Origin: Georgenia daeguensis
GTDB taxonomy: Bacteria; Actinomycetota; Actinomycetes; Actinomycetales; Actinomycetaceae
Length of the DNA: 64,000 bases
Reading direction: 5' to 3'
NCBI RefSeq assembly: GCF_039537705.1
Contig: NZ_BAABBA010000001.1
Span: forward strand, 62,001-126,000
Shown here: in pieces, positions 18,790 to 26,776 of the stretch
Numbering within the stretch: position 1 is the first letter of the stretch
Layout: each line of letters opens with the position of its first letter
Made by a program: the position numbers and the translations under genes
Notes under the pieces: model-generated
The model's database searches: none
Seen by the model: only the letters and a program-made list of their open reading frames with translations
What the model was told of the DNA's origin: nothing

Positions 18790-20217
18790 TCAGGCGGTCG
18801 AGGCGGCGCGCCGGGCGGCGATCTCCGCGGTGATCTCGCGGAACCTGGCCTCGGTGAGCGGGTAGAAGAACATGACCACGATGGACAGCAGGGCGAACCC
18901 CGCGATGATGCCCCCGGCCCAGAGCTGGATGTTCTCGGCCACCCCGGGCTCCTGCGGCTCGCCGGTGGAGGCACGGGCCGCGCTGAAGCCGGCCCACGTG
19001 AGGGCGAAGCCGCCGACGAACCCGCCGAGGGCCTGCCCCATCTTGCGGGTGAAGGAGAACACCGCGTAGGTGGTGCCCTCGGTGCGGTTGCCGGTGCGCC
19101 ACTCGCCGTACTCGACGGTGTCCGCCTCCAGCGCCCACGTCAGCGTGTTCGCCCCGTTGATGCCGAGGCCCATGAGGAAGAACGCCACGGGCCCGAGCAC
19201 GGGCACCGACGACAGGGGCGAGAAGGCGAGCACAGCGGCGCCGACGATCACCGCGATCCCGAAGATCACGAACCCGGAGCGTTTGCCGATCGTGCGCACC
19301 ATCGTCGGGATGAGCGGGCCGACGACGAGGATGGCGATGGTCTGGGCGAGGATGTTCCACGCGATGTACTGCGGGTTCTGCTGGACGTAGATGGCGATGT
19401 AGGACCCGAGCGTGCTGAGCGCGGTCACCGCGGTGAGGAAGAGGACCGCGCCCACGGAGAGCCAGATCAGGGGCTTGTTGGTGGTGAACGTCCGCAGGCT
19501 GTCCTTCAGCGAGACGGGCGTCGCCGGCCGGGCGACCTGCTCCCGCGTGCTGAGGACCAGGAACAGGTACAGCACCATGCCGATGACCACGAAGGCGGCG
19601 GTCGTGAGGAACAACGACCGCTGGAGCGCCACCGGGTCGTCGACGTTGGCGCGGATCTGCGGGGCGATGGCGAAGGCCAGGCCGAGGATGGCCAGCGCCG
19701 CCCCGTACCCCCGGAAGACGGCGAGCCGGCCGCGCTCGATCGGGTCCTGGGTCAGGGCCGGCGCCATCGACCCGTAGGCGATGTTCACGAGCGTGTAGAA
19801 CACCGAACCCATCAGCAGGTACGAGACGTACATGTAGGCGACCGCGGCGCCGCCGGAGAGGTCCGGGAAGAACGTCTTCGCCGAGTAGATGGCCATGCTC
19901 GTCAGCAGCAGGGGCAGGGAGAACCACAGGATGAACGGGCGGAACTTGCCGAGCCGCCCGGGCCGCTTGGCGTCGACCAGGCGCCCGGCGATGAGATCGG
20001 TGAAGGCGTCGATGAACCGCACCACCAGGAACATGGTGCCGACGACGGCGCCCTCGATGCCCACGACGTTCGTGTAGTAGAGGATCAGGAAGAACCCCGC
20101 CATCGTGAACGACAGGTTGTTCGCCGCGTCACCGGCCGCGTACGCGAGGTAGCTGCGGACCGTGAGCTTCCGGGGGGTGACGGCCCCGCCGGCCGCCGGT
20201 GACGCCGTGGTGTCCAT
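18790..20217 (-). CDS. uidB: GPH-family glycoside/glucuronide:cation symporter
   Basis: A 475-residue transporter with about twelve helices of the glycoside-pentoside-hexuronide:cation family (MelB/UidB). Recognisable parts are YAAGDAANNLSFTMAGFF at TM1, with the Asp and Asn used in cation binding, RFIDAFTDLIAGRLVD in TM2 (Asp-x3-Asp), and MGLGINGANTLTWALEADTV. Placement directly upstream of uidA supports import of glucuronides; the symbol rests on that context. ATG 20217 has AGGAG upstream. It follows the kinase-like gene by 37 bp. Confidence 0.92.
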   Translation of the reverse strand: MDTTASPAAGGAVTPRKLTVRSYLAYAAGDAANNLSFTMAGFFLILYYTNVVGIEGAVVGTMFLVVRFIDAFTDLIAGRLVDAKRPGRLGKFRPFILWFSLPLLLTSMAIYSAKTFFPDLSGGAAVAYMYVSYLLMGSVFYTLVNIAYGSMAPALTQDPIERGRLAVFRGYGAALAILGLAFAIAPQIRANVDDPVALQRSLFLTTAAFVVIGMVLYLFLVLSTREQVARPATPVSLKDSLRTFTTNKPLIWLSVGAVLFLTAVTALSTLGSYIAIYVQQNPQYIAWNILAQTIAILVVGPLIPTMVRTIGKRSGFVIFGIAVIVGAAVLAFSPLSSVPVLGPVAFFLMGLGINGANTLTWALEADTVEYGEWRTGNRTEGTTYAVFSFTRKMGQALGGFVGGFALTWAGFSAARASTGEPQEPGVAENIQLWAGGIIAGFALLSIVVMFFYPLTEARFREITAEIAARRAASTA

Positions 20218-20254
20218 GCTCAGCTCCTGTCAGCTCGCTCCGACGACCGGTGGC

Positions 20255-20911
20255 TCACGCCCGCCGGGGCCTGACGGCGTTGACGATGGCCTCGGCGGCG
20301 GCGTCGAGCGGGATCCTGCTCGTGTTGATGACGAGGTCGTAGCGGTCGGGGAGGCGCGGGTCCCAGCCGTAGAGCGCCTTGGACATCTCCGCCCGCACGT
20401 CGTCCTCCCGCTTCTGCCGCCGCGCCGCCCGCTCGACCGGGATGCCGGCCTCCTCCGCGGCCCGCCGGACGCGGTCCTCGACCGAGCCGGTGAGCAGGAC
20501 GTTGAGCGTGCCGGGCCGGTCCGCGAGGATCACGGCGGCGTTGCGCCCGACGATGACGCCGCCCTCGTCCGCGTAGCCGCGCACGACCCGGTTGTTCTCC
20601 ATGACCAGGTCGTACTTCTGCTGCTGGGTGACGACGACGTCGCGGGTGTCGAAGCCGCCGTAGGCCCCGCCCATCGCGGAGTAGACGGTCGCGAGGACGG
20701 CGTTGCGCTGCAGGGTGGCGTCCGCCCCCGCCTCCAGCTCCTCGGAGCTGAAGGCCTGAGGGTGGAAGGGCAGACCCAGGGCCTCGGCGACCTTCTGGCC
20801 GACGGCGGTCGCGCCCGCTCCGTAGAGCTCGAAGATCGTGACGACCGGCCTGTCGGACGCGGCACGGCCCGCCTGCCTCGCCGGATCTCCCGCGACAGCA
20901 CGGTCAGACAT
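20255..20911 (-). CDS. cytidylate kinase-like (AAA_26) protein, first gene of the uid operon
   Basis: A 218-residue P-loop-fold protein of the cytidylate-kinase-like family. The nucleotide-binding region is TIFELYGAGATAVGQKVAEA, a loosened P-loop (no GKS/T); VIVGRNAAVILAD and LTGSVEDRVRRAAEE match the family, and YDLVINTSRIPLDAAAEAIV is the usual C-terminus. Substrate unknown; similar genes often sit beside carbohydrate transporters, which favours a sugar or regulatory role over CMP phosphorylation. ATG 20911 has GAGGAGG upstream. It heads the operon, so it should be co-expressed with uidB and uidA. Confidence 0.85.
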   Translation of the reverse strand: MSDRAVAGDPARQAGRAASDRPVVTIFELYGAGATAVGQKVAEALGLPFHPQAFSSEELEAGADATLQRNAVLATVYSAMGGAYGGFDTRDVVVTQQQKYDLVMENNRVVRGYADEGGVIVGRNAAVILADRPGTLNVLLTGSVEDRVRRAAEEAGIPVERAARRQKREDDVRAEMSKALYGWDPRLPDRYDLVINTSRIPLDAAAEAIVNAVRPRRA

Positions 20912-21181
20912 CTCGACCTCCTCGTCGAAGCCTGCTGGACCCAGGGTAGCGACCGGGGCGGGATGACGCGGCCCTCATCGTCGTGGCTCTGCCGGCGCTC
21001 CCCTCCCGGGTGCCGCGGGCCTGAGCGACCTGCCGGCAGCTGCCGCTCCCGTCCCGGATGACGGGCCGCCGCCCGCCGGCCTCGCGGGCGTGAGACGGTG
21101 TCGACCGGTCGTCGGGGAAAGGCCCCCGTCGCCGCAGCACCGCCCCGTTGCCGCGGCAGCGGCGCGACAGAGGAGAAGCCC

Positions 21182-21799
21182 ATGGAGACCACGTCCACCC
21201 CCCGCCGCCAGGTCGTGGGCAGGCTCGCACGAGAGCTCGTGCAGCGCGCCGGCGACGGCATGGTCCGGGTGGCGATCGACGGGCCCGACGGAGCCGGCAA
21301 GACGACGTTCTCCCGCGACCTCGACGACGCGCTCAGGCCGTTGCTCGGGGACAGCGCCGAGGTGCACCGGTTCAGCGCCGACCATCTGCTGATCCCGCTC
21401 GCGCTCCGCCGCTCCGAGCGGGCGACCGACCCGCGCTGGCTCTACGAGAACATCTACGACTGGGCGCGGATCCGGGACATCGCGGCGGGGGCTCCCGGGT
21501 TCGACGCCCGCGCGTCCGTGCTCCTGGTGGACGGCATGACCCTCCAGCGGCCCGAGCTGGCCGACCTGTGGGACGTGACGGTGTATCTCACCGTGCCGGA
21601 GGAGGTGACGGTCCGGCGCATCCTGGCCGTCACCTCCACGCGCGAGGAGTCCGACGGCGAGATCGAGGCGCGCTACGCCGAGCGTTACCTGCCGGCGCAG
21701 CGCACCTACATCGACGCGGTGGATCCCCTGACACGGTCCGACGTCGTCATCGAGATGAGCGACCCGGAGCGGCCCGTCGTCCTGCGCTGGGGCGCGTAG
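21182..21799 (+). CDS. uridine kinase-like P-loop kinase
   Basis: A 205-residue P-loop kinase related to uridine kinases/phosphoribulokinases. Walker A is GPDGAGKTTFSRDL near residue 40, the DxxH-like substrate site is FSADHLLIPLALR, and VLLVDGMTLQRPELADLWD is the switch after strand 3. ATG 21182 follows GAGGAG at good spacing. Nothing adjacent is functionally linked; it may act on a nucleoside or another hydroxyl compound. Confidence 0.85.
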   Translation: METTSTPRRQVVGRLARELVQRAGDGMVRVAIDGPDGAGKTTFSRDLDDALRPLLGDSAEVHRFSADHLLIPLALRRSERATDPRWLYENIYDWARIRDIAAGAPGFDARASVLLVDGMTLQRPELADLWDVTVYLTVPEEVTVRRILAVTSTREESDGEIEARYAERYLPAQRTYIDAVDPLTRSDVVIEMSDPERPVVLRWGA

Positions 21800-22004
21800 G
21801 CCGGCTCCGGGCACGGGGCGGCGGCCCCCTCTTGCTGCCGGCCGGTTCGGGCGCCGAAGCTGCGCTCGCCTACCACGACGCCCGCGTCTACCACAAGGCC
21901 CCCGACCGCGCGATTTCCGCCTCGGGAGGCGAAGTCCGGTGATGTGTCCCACGATGAGTCCGAGCGCTCCATCAGGACCGGACCGTACGAGAAGAGGACA
22001 CGCC

Positions 22005-22868
22005 ATGACGCAAGGACCGACCCCACCCACCGGTTCCGTCGGGAACCCGTTGGGCGAGCCCGTACCCACGACGTCGGGAACGACCGGCTACTCCGAGACC
22101 TCGGGCTCCTCGTCCACCAAGGACGCCGCCAAGCAGGAGGCCTCCCACCTGGCGCACACCGCCGGTCAGGACGCCCAGCAGGTGAAGGAGACCGCCAAGG
22201 AGACCGCGAAGGACACCGTGGCCGAGGCCAAGGGGCAGGCCCGGTACGCGGTCGCAGAGGCGAAGTACCAGGCGCGGGACCTGTTCGACCAGACCCGCCG
22301 CGAGGTGACCGACCAGTCGAGCCAGCAGCAGCGTCGGCTCGCCGGCGGACTGCGGTCCTTCTCGGGCGAGCTTGACTCTCTCGCCTCCGGCACCGCGCAG
22401 GAGGGCCTCGCGGCCGACCTCGCCCGCCAGGCCTCGTCCTACGCCGACAAGGTCGGGCGGTGGCTCGACGAGCGTGAGCCGGCCGACGTGCTCGACGAGG
22501 TCACCCGCTACGCCCGGCGCCACCCCGGCACCTTCATCGCGATCGCCGCGGGACTGGGCCTGCTCGCCGGCCGCGTGGCACGCAGCCTGAAGGACGAGTC
22601 CGCGGAGGGCACCGGCACGGCGCGCGGTGCCTACGCGCCGCCGTCGTACCCGCCGGTCTCGACCTACCCGCCCGCCCCGGCGCCGGACTACGGCACGGAG
22701 TACCAGCCCGGCTACGGCACGCCCACCACCGGCACCACGGGAGTCGCGGGCGGCGCCTACGGTGCCCAGCCCGGCACCTCCGCCACCGGTACGCAGGGCG
22801 GTGTCTACGGCACCGAGCCCGGCACCTACGGCACCGGCGAGACGTTCGGCACGGGTGAGCAGCGATGA
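22005..22868 (+). CDS. helical, apolipoprotein/LEA-like protein with one membrane segment and repetitive C-terminus
   Basis: A 287-residue protein. Residues 30-170 are an Ala/Lys/Glu/Gln-rich amphipathic helix region (KDTVAEAKGQARYAVAEAKY), residues 175-200 hold one membrane helix (FIAIAAGLGLLAGRVARSL), a YqjD/ElaB-like layout, and the last 85 residues are Gly/Thr/Tyr/Pro repeats (YGTEYQPGYGT). It heads a three-gene ATGA-coupled cassette with a holin-like and a DUF3618 protein, seen in many actinobacteria and presumed envelope- or stress-related. ATG 22005 has AGAGGA upstream. Confidence 0.82.
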   Translation: MTQGPTPPTGSVGNPLGEPVPTTSGTTGYSETSGSSSTKDAAKQEASHLAHTAGQDAQQVKETAKETAKDTVAEAKGQARYAVAEAKYQARDLFDQTRREVTDQSSQQQRRLAGGLRSFSGELDSLASGTAQEGLAADLARQASSYADKVGRWLDEREPADVLDEVTRYARRHPGTFIAIAAGLGLLAGRVARSLKDESAEGTGTARGAYAPPSYPPVSTYPPAPAPDYGTEYQPGYGTPTTGTTGVAGGAYGAQPGTSATGTQGGVYGTEPGTYGTGETFGTGEQR

Positions 22869-23299
22869 GCACCCCGATCGATCCCGGGCGGACGCAGCCG
22901 CCGCCGCAGGCGTCGGTCGGTGAGCTCTTCGGCGAGATCTCGAAGGATCTCTCGACGCTGATCCGCCAGGAGATCGCCCTGGCGAAGGCGGAGACCACCG
23001 AGTCGGCGAAGAAGGCCGGCGCCGGGGCCGGGATGTTCGGCGGCGCGGGCGTCGCCGGGCACTTCGTGCTCCTCTTCCTCTCGCTCGCCCTGTGGTGGGC
23101 GCTGGGAGGGCTGCTCGGTGGCGAGGGCCTGCCCGCCCTGGGCTGGTCCGGCCTCATCGTGGCCGTGCTGTGGGCGATCGTGGCGGCCGTGCTCGCCGCG
23201 ATGGGCAGGAACAAGATGAAGCAGGTCCGCGGCGTGCCCCAGACCGCGGAGACCGTCAAGAAGATTCCCGACGCTCTCAAGGGAGAGGACAGGCCATGA
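22865..23299 (+). CDS. phage holin family (DUF1469/holin superfamily III) membrane protein
   Basis: A 144-residue protein with a soluble N-terminus (SVGELFGEISKDLSTLIRQE) and two hydrophobic segments (about residues 55-80 and 90-115). The family is named after holins but in actinobacteria these are chromosomal membrane proteins without a lysis role. The start overlaps the preceding stop by 4 bp and its own stop overlaps the next start by 4 bp. Confidence 0.92.
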   Translation: MSTPIDPGRTQPPPQASVGELFGEISKDLSTLIRQEIALAKAETTESAKKAGAGAGMFGGAGVAGHFVLLFLSLALWWALGGLLGGEGLPALGWSGLIVAVLWAIVAAVLAAMGRNKMKQVRGVPQTAETVKKIPDALKGEDRP

Positions 23300-24006
23300 C
23301 CACGAGCAGCAACGACCCTGACCAGATCCGCGCCGACATCGAGCGCACCCGCGCCGACCTCAGCGATAACGTGGACGCGCTCACCGAGAAGGTCAGCCCG
23401 TCCCGCGTCGCCGAGCGGCAGACCCAGAAGGTCAAGGACGCGGTCGGCGGTGTCAAGGAGAAGGTCTTCGGCGCGACCGACGACGCCCGTGGCACCTTTC
23501 ACGACAAGGCCGGATCCGTCCGGGAAGGAGCCGGATCGGTGAAGGAGAGCGCGATGGAAGCCCCGTACCAGGTCAAGCGCAAGGCCGAGGGCAACCCCCT
23601 CGCCGCCGGGCTCATCGCCTTCGGCGTCGGCCTGCTCGCCTCCTCGCTGATCCCGTCCACGCGCAAGGAGCGCGAGGTCGTGGCCCAGGCGAAGGAGAGC
23701 GACGCGCTCCAGGGCGTCGCCGAGGGCGCGAAGGGAATGGGCCAGGAGATGGCCGAGCACCTGCGCGAGCCCGCACGCGAGGCCGCCGAGCAGCTCAAGG
23801 CCACGGCCACCGAGGGCGCCCAGTCCGTGAAGGAGACCGCAGCCAGCGGCGCGGAGGACGTCAAGGCCGAGGCGCGCGGAGCCGCGGAGGACGTCAAGGG
23901 CGAGGCGCAGGCCTCGAAGGACCGGGTGCAGGGCTCCGGCACCGGCACGGACTACCCGCCCACCACGGGCACCGGGTACCCGCCCAGCACCGGCGCCGGG
24001 TACTGA
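23296..24006 (+). CDS. DUF3618 domain protein
   Basis: A 236-residue protein. The N-terminal DUF3618 signature is IRADIERTRADLSDNVDALT, followed by a long amphipathic helical region, one membrane segment (LAAGLIAFGVGLLASSLIP) and an apolipoprotein-like Lys/Glu/Ala repeat tail ending in YPPTTGTGYPPSTGAGY. It is the third gene of the coupled cassette and shares its Gly/Tyr/Pro-rich C-terminal style with the first protein, which suggests related surface or membrane functions. Confidence 0.92.
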   Translation: MTTSSNDPDQIRADIERTRADLSDNVDALTEKVSPSRVAERQTQKVKDAVGGVKEKVFGATDDARGTFHDKAGSVREGAGSVKESAMEAPYQVKRKAEGNPLAAGLIAFGVGLLASSLIPSTRKEREVVAQAKESDALQGVAEGAKGMGQEMAEHLREPAREAAEQLKATATEGAQSVKETAASGAEDVKAEARGAAEDVKGEAQASKDRVQGSGTGTDYPPTTGTGYPPSTGAGY

Positions 24007-24022
24007 CGCCCCGGGGCGTGCG

Positions 24023-24787
24023 GTGTCCGGCCGGTGGCCCGACCGACAGGTCGAGCACCCGCTGAGCCTTCAGCGCTGGGAGGACCTGACCTTCCTGCAC
24101 TGGCCCGTCCCGCCCGCCACCGTTCAGGCAGTGCTCCCACCAGGCCTGGCCGTCGACACGTTCGACGGCCAGGCCTGGCTCGGTGTCACGCCCTTCCGCA
24201 TGCACGCCCGGCCCGCGTACGGCCCGGCGCTGCCGCGCCTGTCCACGTTCCCCGAGGTCAACCTCCGCACCTACGTGCGCGGGCCCGACGGCGGGGACGG
24301 GATCTGGTTCTTCTCCCTGGAGTGCCCACGCCTGCCGGTCGTGCTGGCCCTGCGCGCCGCCGGGGTTCCCTACGTACGGGCCGACGCCGAGATCCACGCC
24401 GCCCCGGGGCACCTCCACTACCGCACCCGGCGGCCCGGGAGCGGCGTGGGCATGCACGCCAGCGTCGAGACGGGTGACCCGCTGGAGCCGGATCCGCTCG
24501 CCGACTTCCTCACCGGGCGCTGGTCCGCCTACGTCCGCCGGTTCGGCAGGCTCTGGCGGTTCGACGTCCACCACGAACCGTGGCCGCTGCGAAAGGCCCG
24601 GGCGCGCACCGCCGTCGCCGGCCTGATAGCGGCGGCGGGCCTGCCCGCGGTGATCGGGGAGCCCCTGGCGCACTTCTCGCCGGGGGTTCGTTCGCGGGTC
24701 GGCCGGCCGGTCCTGGTGGGCGGACGAGACCACGGCCCGACCGCGGGGGCGAGGAAGCCCTGGTCAGCGGGGGCGAGGAAGCCCTAG
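24023..24787 (+). CDS. DUF2071 (YqjF-type) protein
   Basis: A 254-residue DUF2071 protein: QRWEDLTFLHWPVPPATVQA at the N-terminus, then LPPGLAVDTFDGQAWLGVTP, FPEVNLRTYVRG and a GIWFFSLE strand, all standard for the family, whose function is unknown. GTG start 24023. The final residues (GARKPWSAGARKP) come from a 24-bp in-frame duplication that includes the stop-proximal sequence, so the original protein probably ended earlier. Confidence 0.88.
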   Translation: MSGRWPDRQVEHPLSLQRWEDLTFLHWPVPPATVQAVLPPGLAVDTFDGQAWLGVTPFRMHARPAYGPALPRLSTFPEVNLRTYVRGPDGGDGIWFFSLECPRLPVVLALRAAGVPYVRADAEIHAAPGHLHYRTRRPGSGVGMHASVETGDPLEPDPLADFLTGRWSAYVRRFGRLWRFDVHHEPWPLRKARARTAVAGLIAAAGLPAVIGEPLAHFSPGVRSRVGRPVLVGGRDHGPTAGARKPWSAGARKP

Positions 24788-24790
24788 CCA
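24743..24790. repeat. 24-bp tandem duplication at the DUF2071 stop
   Basis: Units at 24743 and 24767 share GCGGGGGCGAGGAAGCCCT. The second copy carries the TAG stop, the first has TGG in its place. Confidence 0.85.
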
Positions 24791-24878
24791 CGGGTCACGA
24801 CACCGCGAGCGGGAACCGGGGACGTCCGGCGCCGGGGGACCAGTGGGCGGGCGCCGGCCCGCCCGGCACAATGGGGCG

Positions 24879-26096
24879 ATGCGAGAACGCCGCTGGCAGG
24901 ACGTCGCGCGGGCCACGGGCCTCACCAGGGCCGACGGCACCGTCGCCGCCACGATCTTCGCGGAGATGTCCGCGCTCGCGACCCGCACGGGCGCGGTGAA
25001 CCTCGGCCAGGGCTTCCCCGACGTCGACGGCCCCGCCCACGTCCGCGACGCGGCCGTCGCGGCCATCCTCGCCGGGCACAACCAGTACCCGCCCGGCCCC
25101 GGCGTCCCCGCGCTGCGGGAGGCCGTCGCCGCGCACCAGCGCCGCCACTACGACCTCGAGGTCGACCCGGAGACCGAGGTCCTGGTCACCGCGGGCGCCA
25201 CCGAGGCGATCGCCGCCGCCGTCCTGGCCCTGGCCGGGCCGGGCGACGAGGTGATCACCCTGGAGCCCTTCTACGACTCCTACGCCGCCACCATCGCGCT
25301 CGCGGGCGCCGCCCACCGCACGATCCCGCTGCGCCCCGGCCCCGGGGGCTTCCACCTCGACCCGGACGACGTCGCGGCCGCCTTCACCGACCGCACCCGC
25401 CTGGTCCTGGTCAACTCCCCGCACAACCCGACGGGCACCGTGCTCACCAGGGAGGAGCTCACGGTCATCGGCGAGCACGCCCGCGCCCGCGACGCGGTCG
25501 TGGTCACCGACGAGGTCTACGAGCACCTCACCTACGGCGCCGAGCACGTCCCGATGGCGACCCTGCCCGGCCTGGCCGACCGCACCCTGACGATCTCCTC
25601 GGCCGGGAAGACGTTGTCCTTCACGGGCTGGAAGGTCGGGTGGGTCCACGGCCCGGCGGAGCTGGTCACCGCCGTGCGCACGGTCAAGCAGTTCCTCACG
25701 TACGTGGCCTCCGGCCCGTTCCAGCACGCCGTCGCCGCCGCGCTCACGGACGAGGACGGCCGCACCGGTGCGTACGTCACCGCGCTCGCGGACTCGCTGC
25801 GGCGGCGCCGGGACACCCTGGTCGACGCACTCACGACGGCCGGCCTCAACCCCTCGGTTCCCCGGGGGACGTACTTCGTCGTCGCCGACGGCGCCGGGCT
25901 GGGCTACCCGGACGCGGTGGACCTGTGCCGGGACCTGCCGGCGCGCGCGGGCGTGGTGGCCATCCCCGTCTCCGCCTTCTGCACGCCCGGCGGCCCGGTG
26001 GCGCGCGAGCTGGCGTCGTGGGTGCGGTTCACGTACGTGAAGTCGCCGGACGTCCTGGCGCGCGCCGCTGAGGGGCTGCGCTCGCTCCGCGGCTGA
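24879..26096 (+). CDS. class I/II PLP-dependent aminotransferase
   Basis: A 405-residue aminotransferase of fold type I, closest to the kynurenine/methionine aminotransferase (YbdL/ArAT-like) group: NLGQGFPDVDGPAHVRDAAV, NQYPPGPGVPALREAVAAHQ, PHNPTGTVL (Asn binding PLP O3'), VVTDEVYEHLTY (Asp binding the pyridine N) and the Schiff-base Lys in SSAGKTLSFTGWKVGW. WVRFTYVKSPD carries the substrate-carboxylate Arg. The ATG at 24879 fits the family N-terminus. Monocistronic as far as visible. Confidence 0.93.
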   Translation: MRERRWQDVARATGLTRADGTVAATIFAEMSALATRTGAVNLGQGFPDVDGPAHVRDAAVAAILAGHNQYPPGPGVPALREAVAAHQRRHYDLEVDPETEVLVTAGATEAIAAAVLALAGPGDEVITLEPFYDSYAATIALAGAAHRTIPLRPGPGGFHLDPDDVAAAFTDRTRLVLVNSPHNPTGTVLTREELTVIGEHARARDAVVVTDEVYEHLTYGAEHVPMATLPGLADRTLTISSAGKTLSFTGWKVGWVHGPAELVTAVRTVKQFLTYVASGPFQHAVAAALTDEDGRTGAYVTALADSLRRRRDTLVDALTTAGLNPSVPRGTYFVVADGAGLGYPDAVDLCRDLPARAGVVAIPVSAFCTPGGPVARELASWVRFTYVKSPDVLARAAEGLRSLRG

Positions 26097-26244
26097 GCGC
26101 CGAGGGCGACCGGCCCGCGCCGTGCGGGAGCGGGGTCGTCAGGGGCTCTTCACCCTTCCCCCTCGCGCGACCGCGGAGTAGACATGACAGCGGGTCCGCA
26201 GCGTGGCGACCGGGTGGGGCCCCAAGGACACACGGAGGTGTGCG

Positions 26245-26643
26245 GTGCGGGACTTCAGCAAGCAGATGTGGGTGAAAGAGACGGTGCAGGCCTCGCCCAT
26301 GACGCGGATGCCGAGGGCGCCGGCGTCCCGTAAGCCGGCCCTCCGGAAGCAGGCGGCGCACGGACCGGGACAGCTGCACCCGACGGTGAGCGGACCGCAC
26401 GCGATGCCGGCGCTCGCGATCGGCGGGTTCGCGACGGGCGCGCGGAGCATCGCCGCCGCCAGCCTTCTTGCGACGGCGATGGGTGCGACGGCCCTCGGCG
26501 TCGTCGCGGTCTGGCGGCTGAAGGTGAGCAAGGCCGTCATCAACCAGCTGCGGATCCGCGAGCTGGAGGTCGACGAGCTCACGGTGCGCAGGCTCAACGT
26601 CGTCGAGAGCACCTCACCGGCGACCGAGCAGCCCGGCATCTGA
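26245..26643 (+). CDS. small membrane-anchored protein of unknown function
   Basis: A 132-residue basic protein. Residues 54-90 contain Ala/Gly-rich hydrophobic segments, then VWRLKVSKAVINQLRIRELE and VDELTVRRLNVVES form a regular alternating pattern seen in small actinobacterial proteins of unknown function. The GTG at 26245 is supported by a perfect GGAGGT five bases upstream, an unusually strong site here. Coding strength is modest, but the opposite strand offers nothing better. Confidence 0.6.
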   Translation: MRDFSKQMWVKETVQASPMTRMPRAPASRKPALRKQAAHGPGQLHPTVSGPHAMPALAIGGFATGARSIAAASLLATAMGATALGVVAVWRLKVSKAVINQLRIRELEVDELTVRRLNVVESTSPATEQPGI

Positions 26644-26646
26644 CCT

Positions 26647-26776
26647 CGCCGCTCAGCCTTGTCGGTCCGTACGGCCCGGCAGCTGAGCCCGCCGCTCAGC
26701 CCTGGCCGGTCCGTACGGCGCAGCAGCCGAGCCCGCCGCTCAGCCCTCGTCGGTCCGCACGGCCCGGCGCAGGGCG
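26647..26776. repeat. three 43-44-bp tandem copies of the osmoprotectant ATPase gene's 3' end
   Basis: Units start at 26647, 26690 and 26734, each beginning CGCCGCTCAGCC. Copy 3 is the genuine 3' end of the minus-strand ATPase gene, including its stop (26740-26742). Copies 1 and 2 downstream repeat that end, with the stop codon at 26653 and 26696, and keep the RAVRT-coding stretch with a few changes. Confidence 0.88.

Noticed and set aside
24871..24878. ATG at 24871 as aminotransferase start
   Set aside because: Not in frame with the aminotransferase; the ATG at 24879 is.
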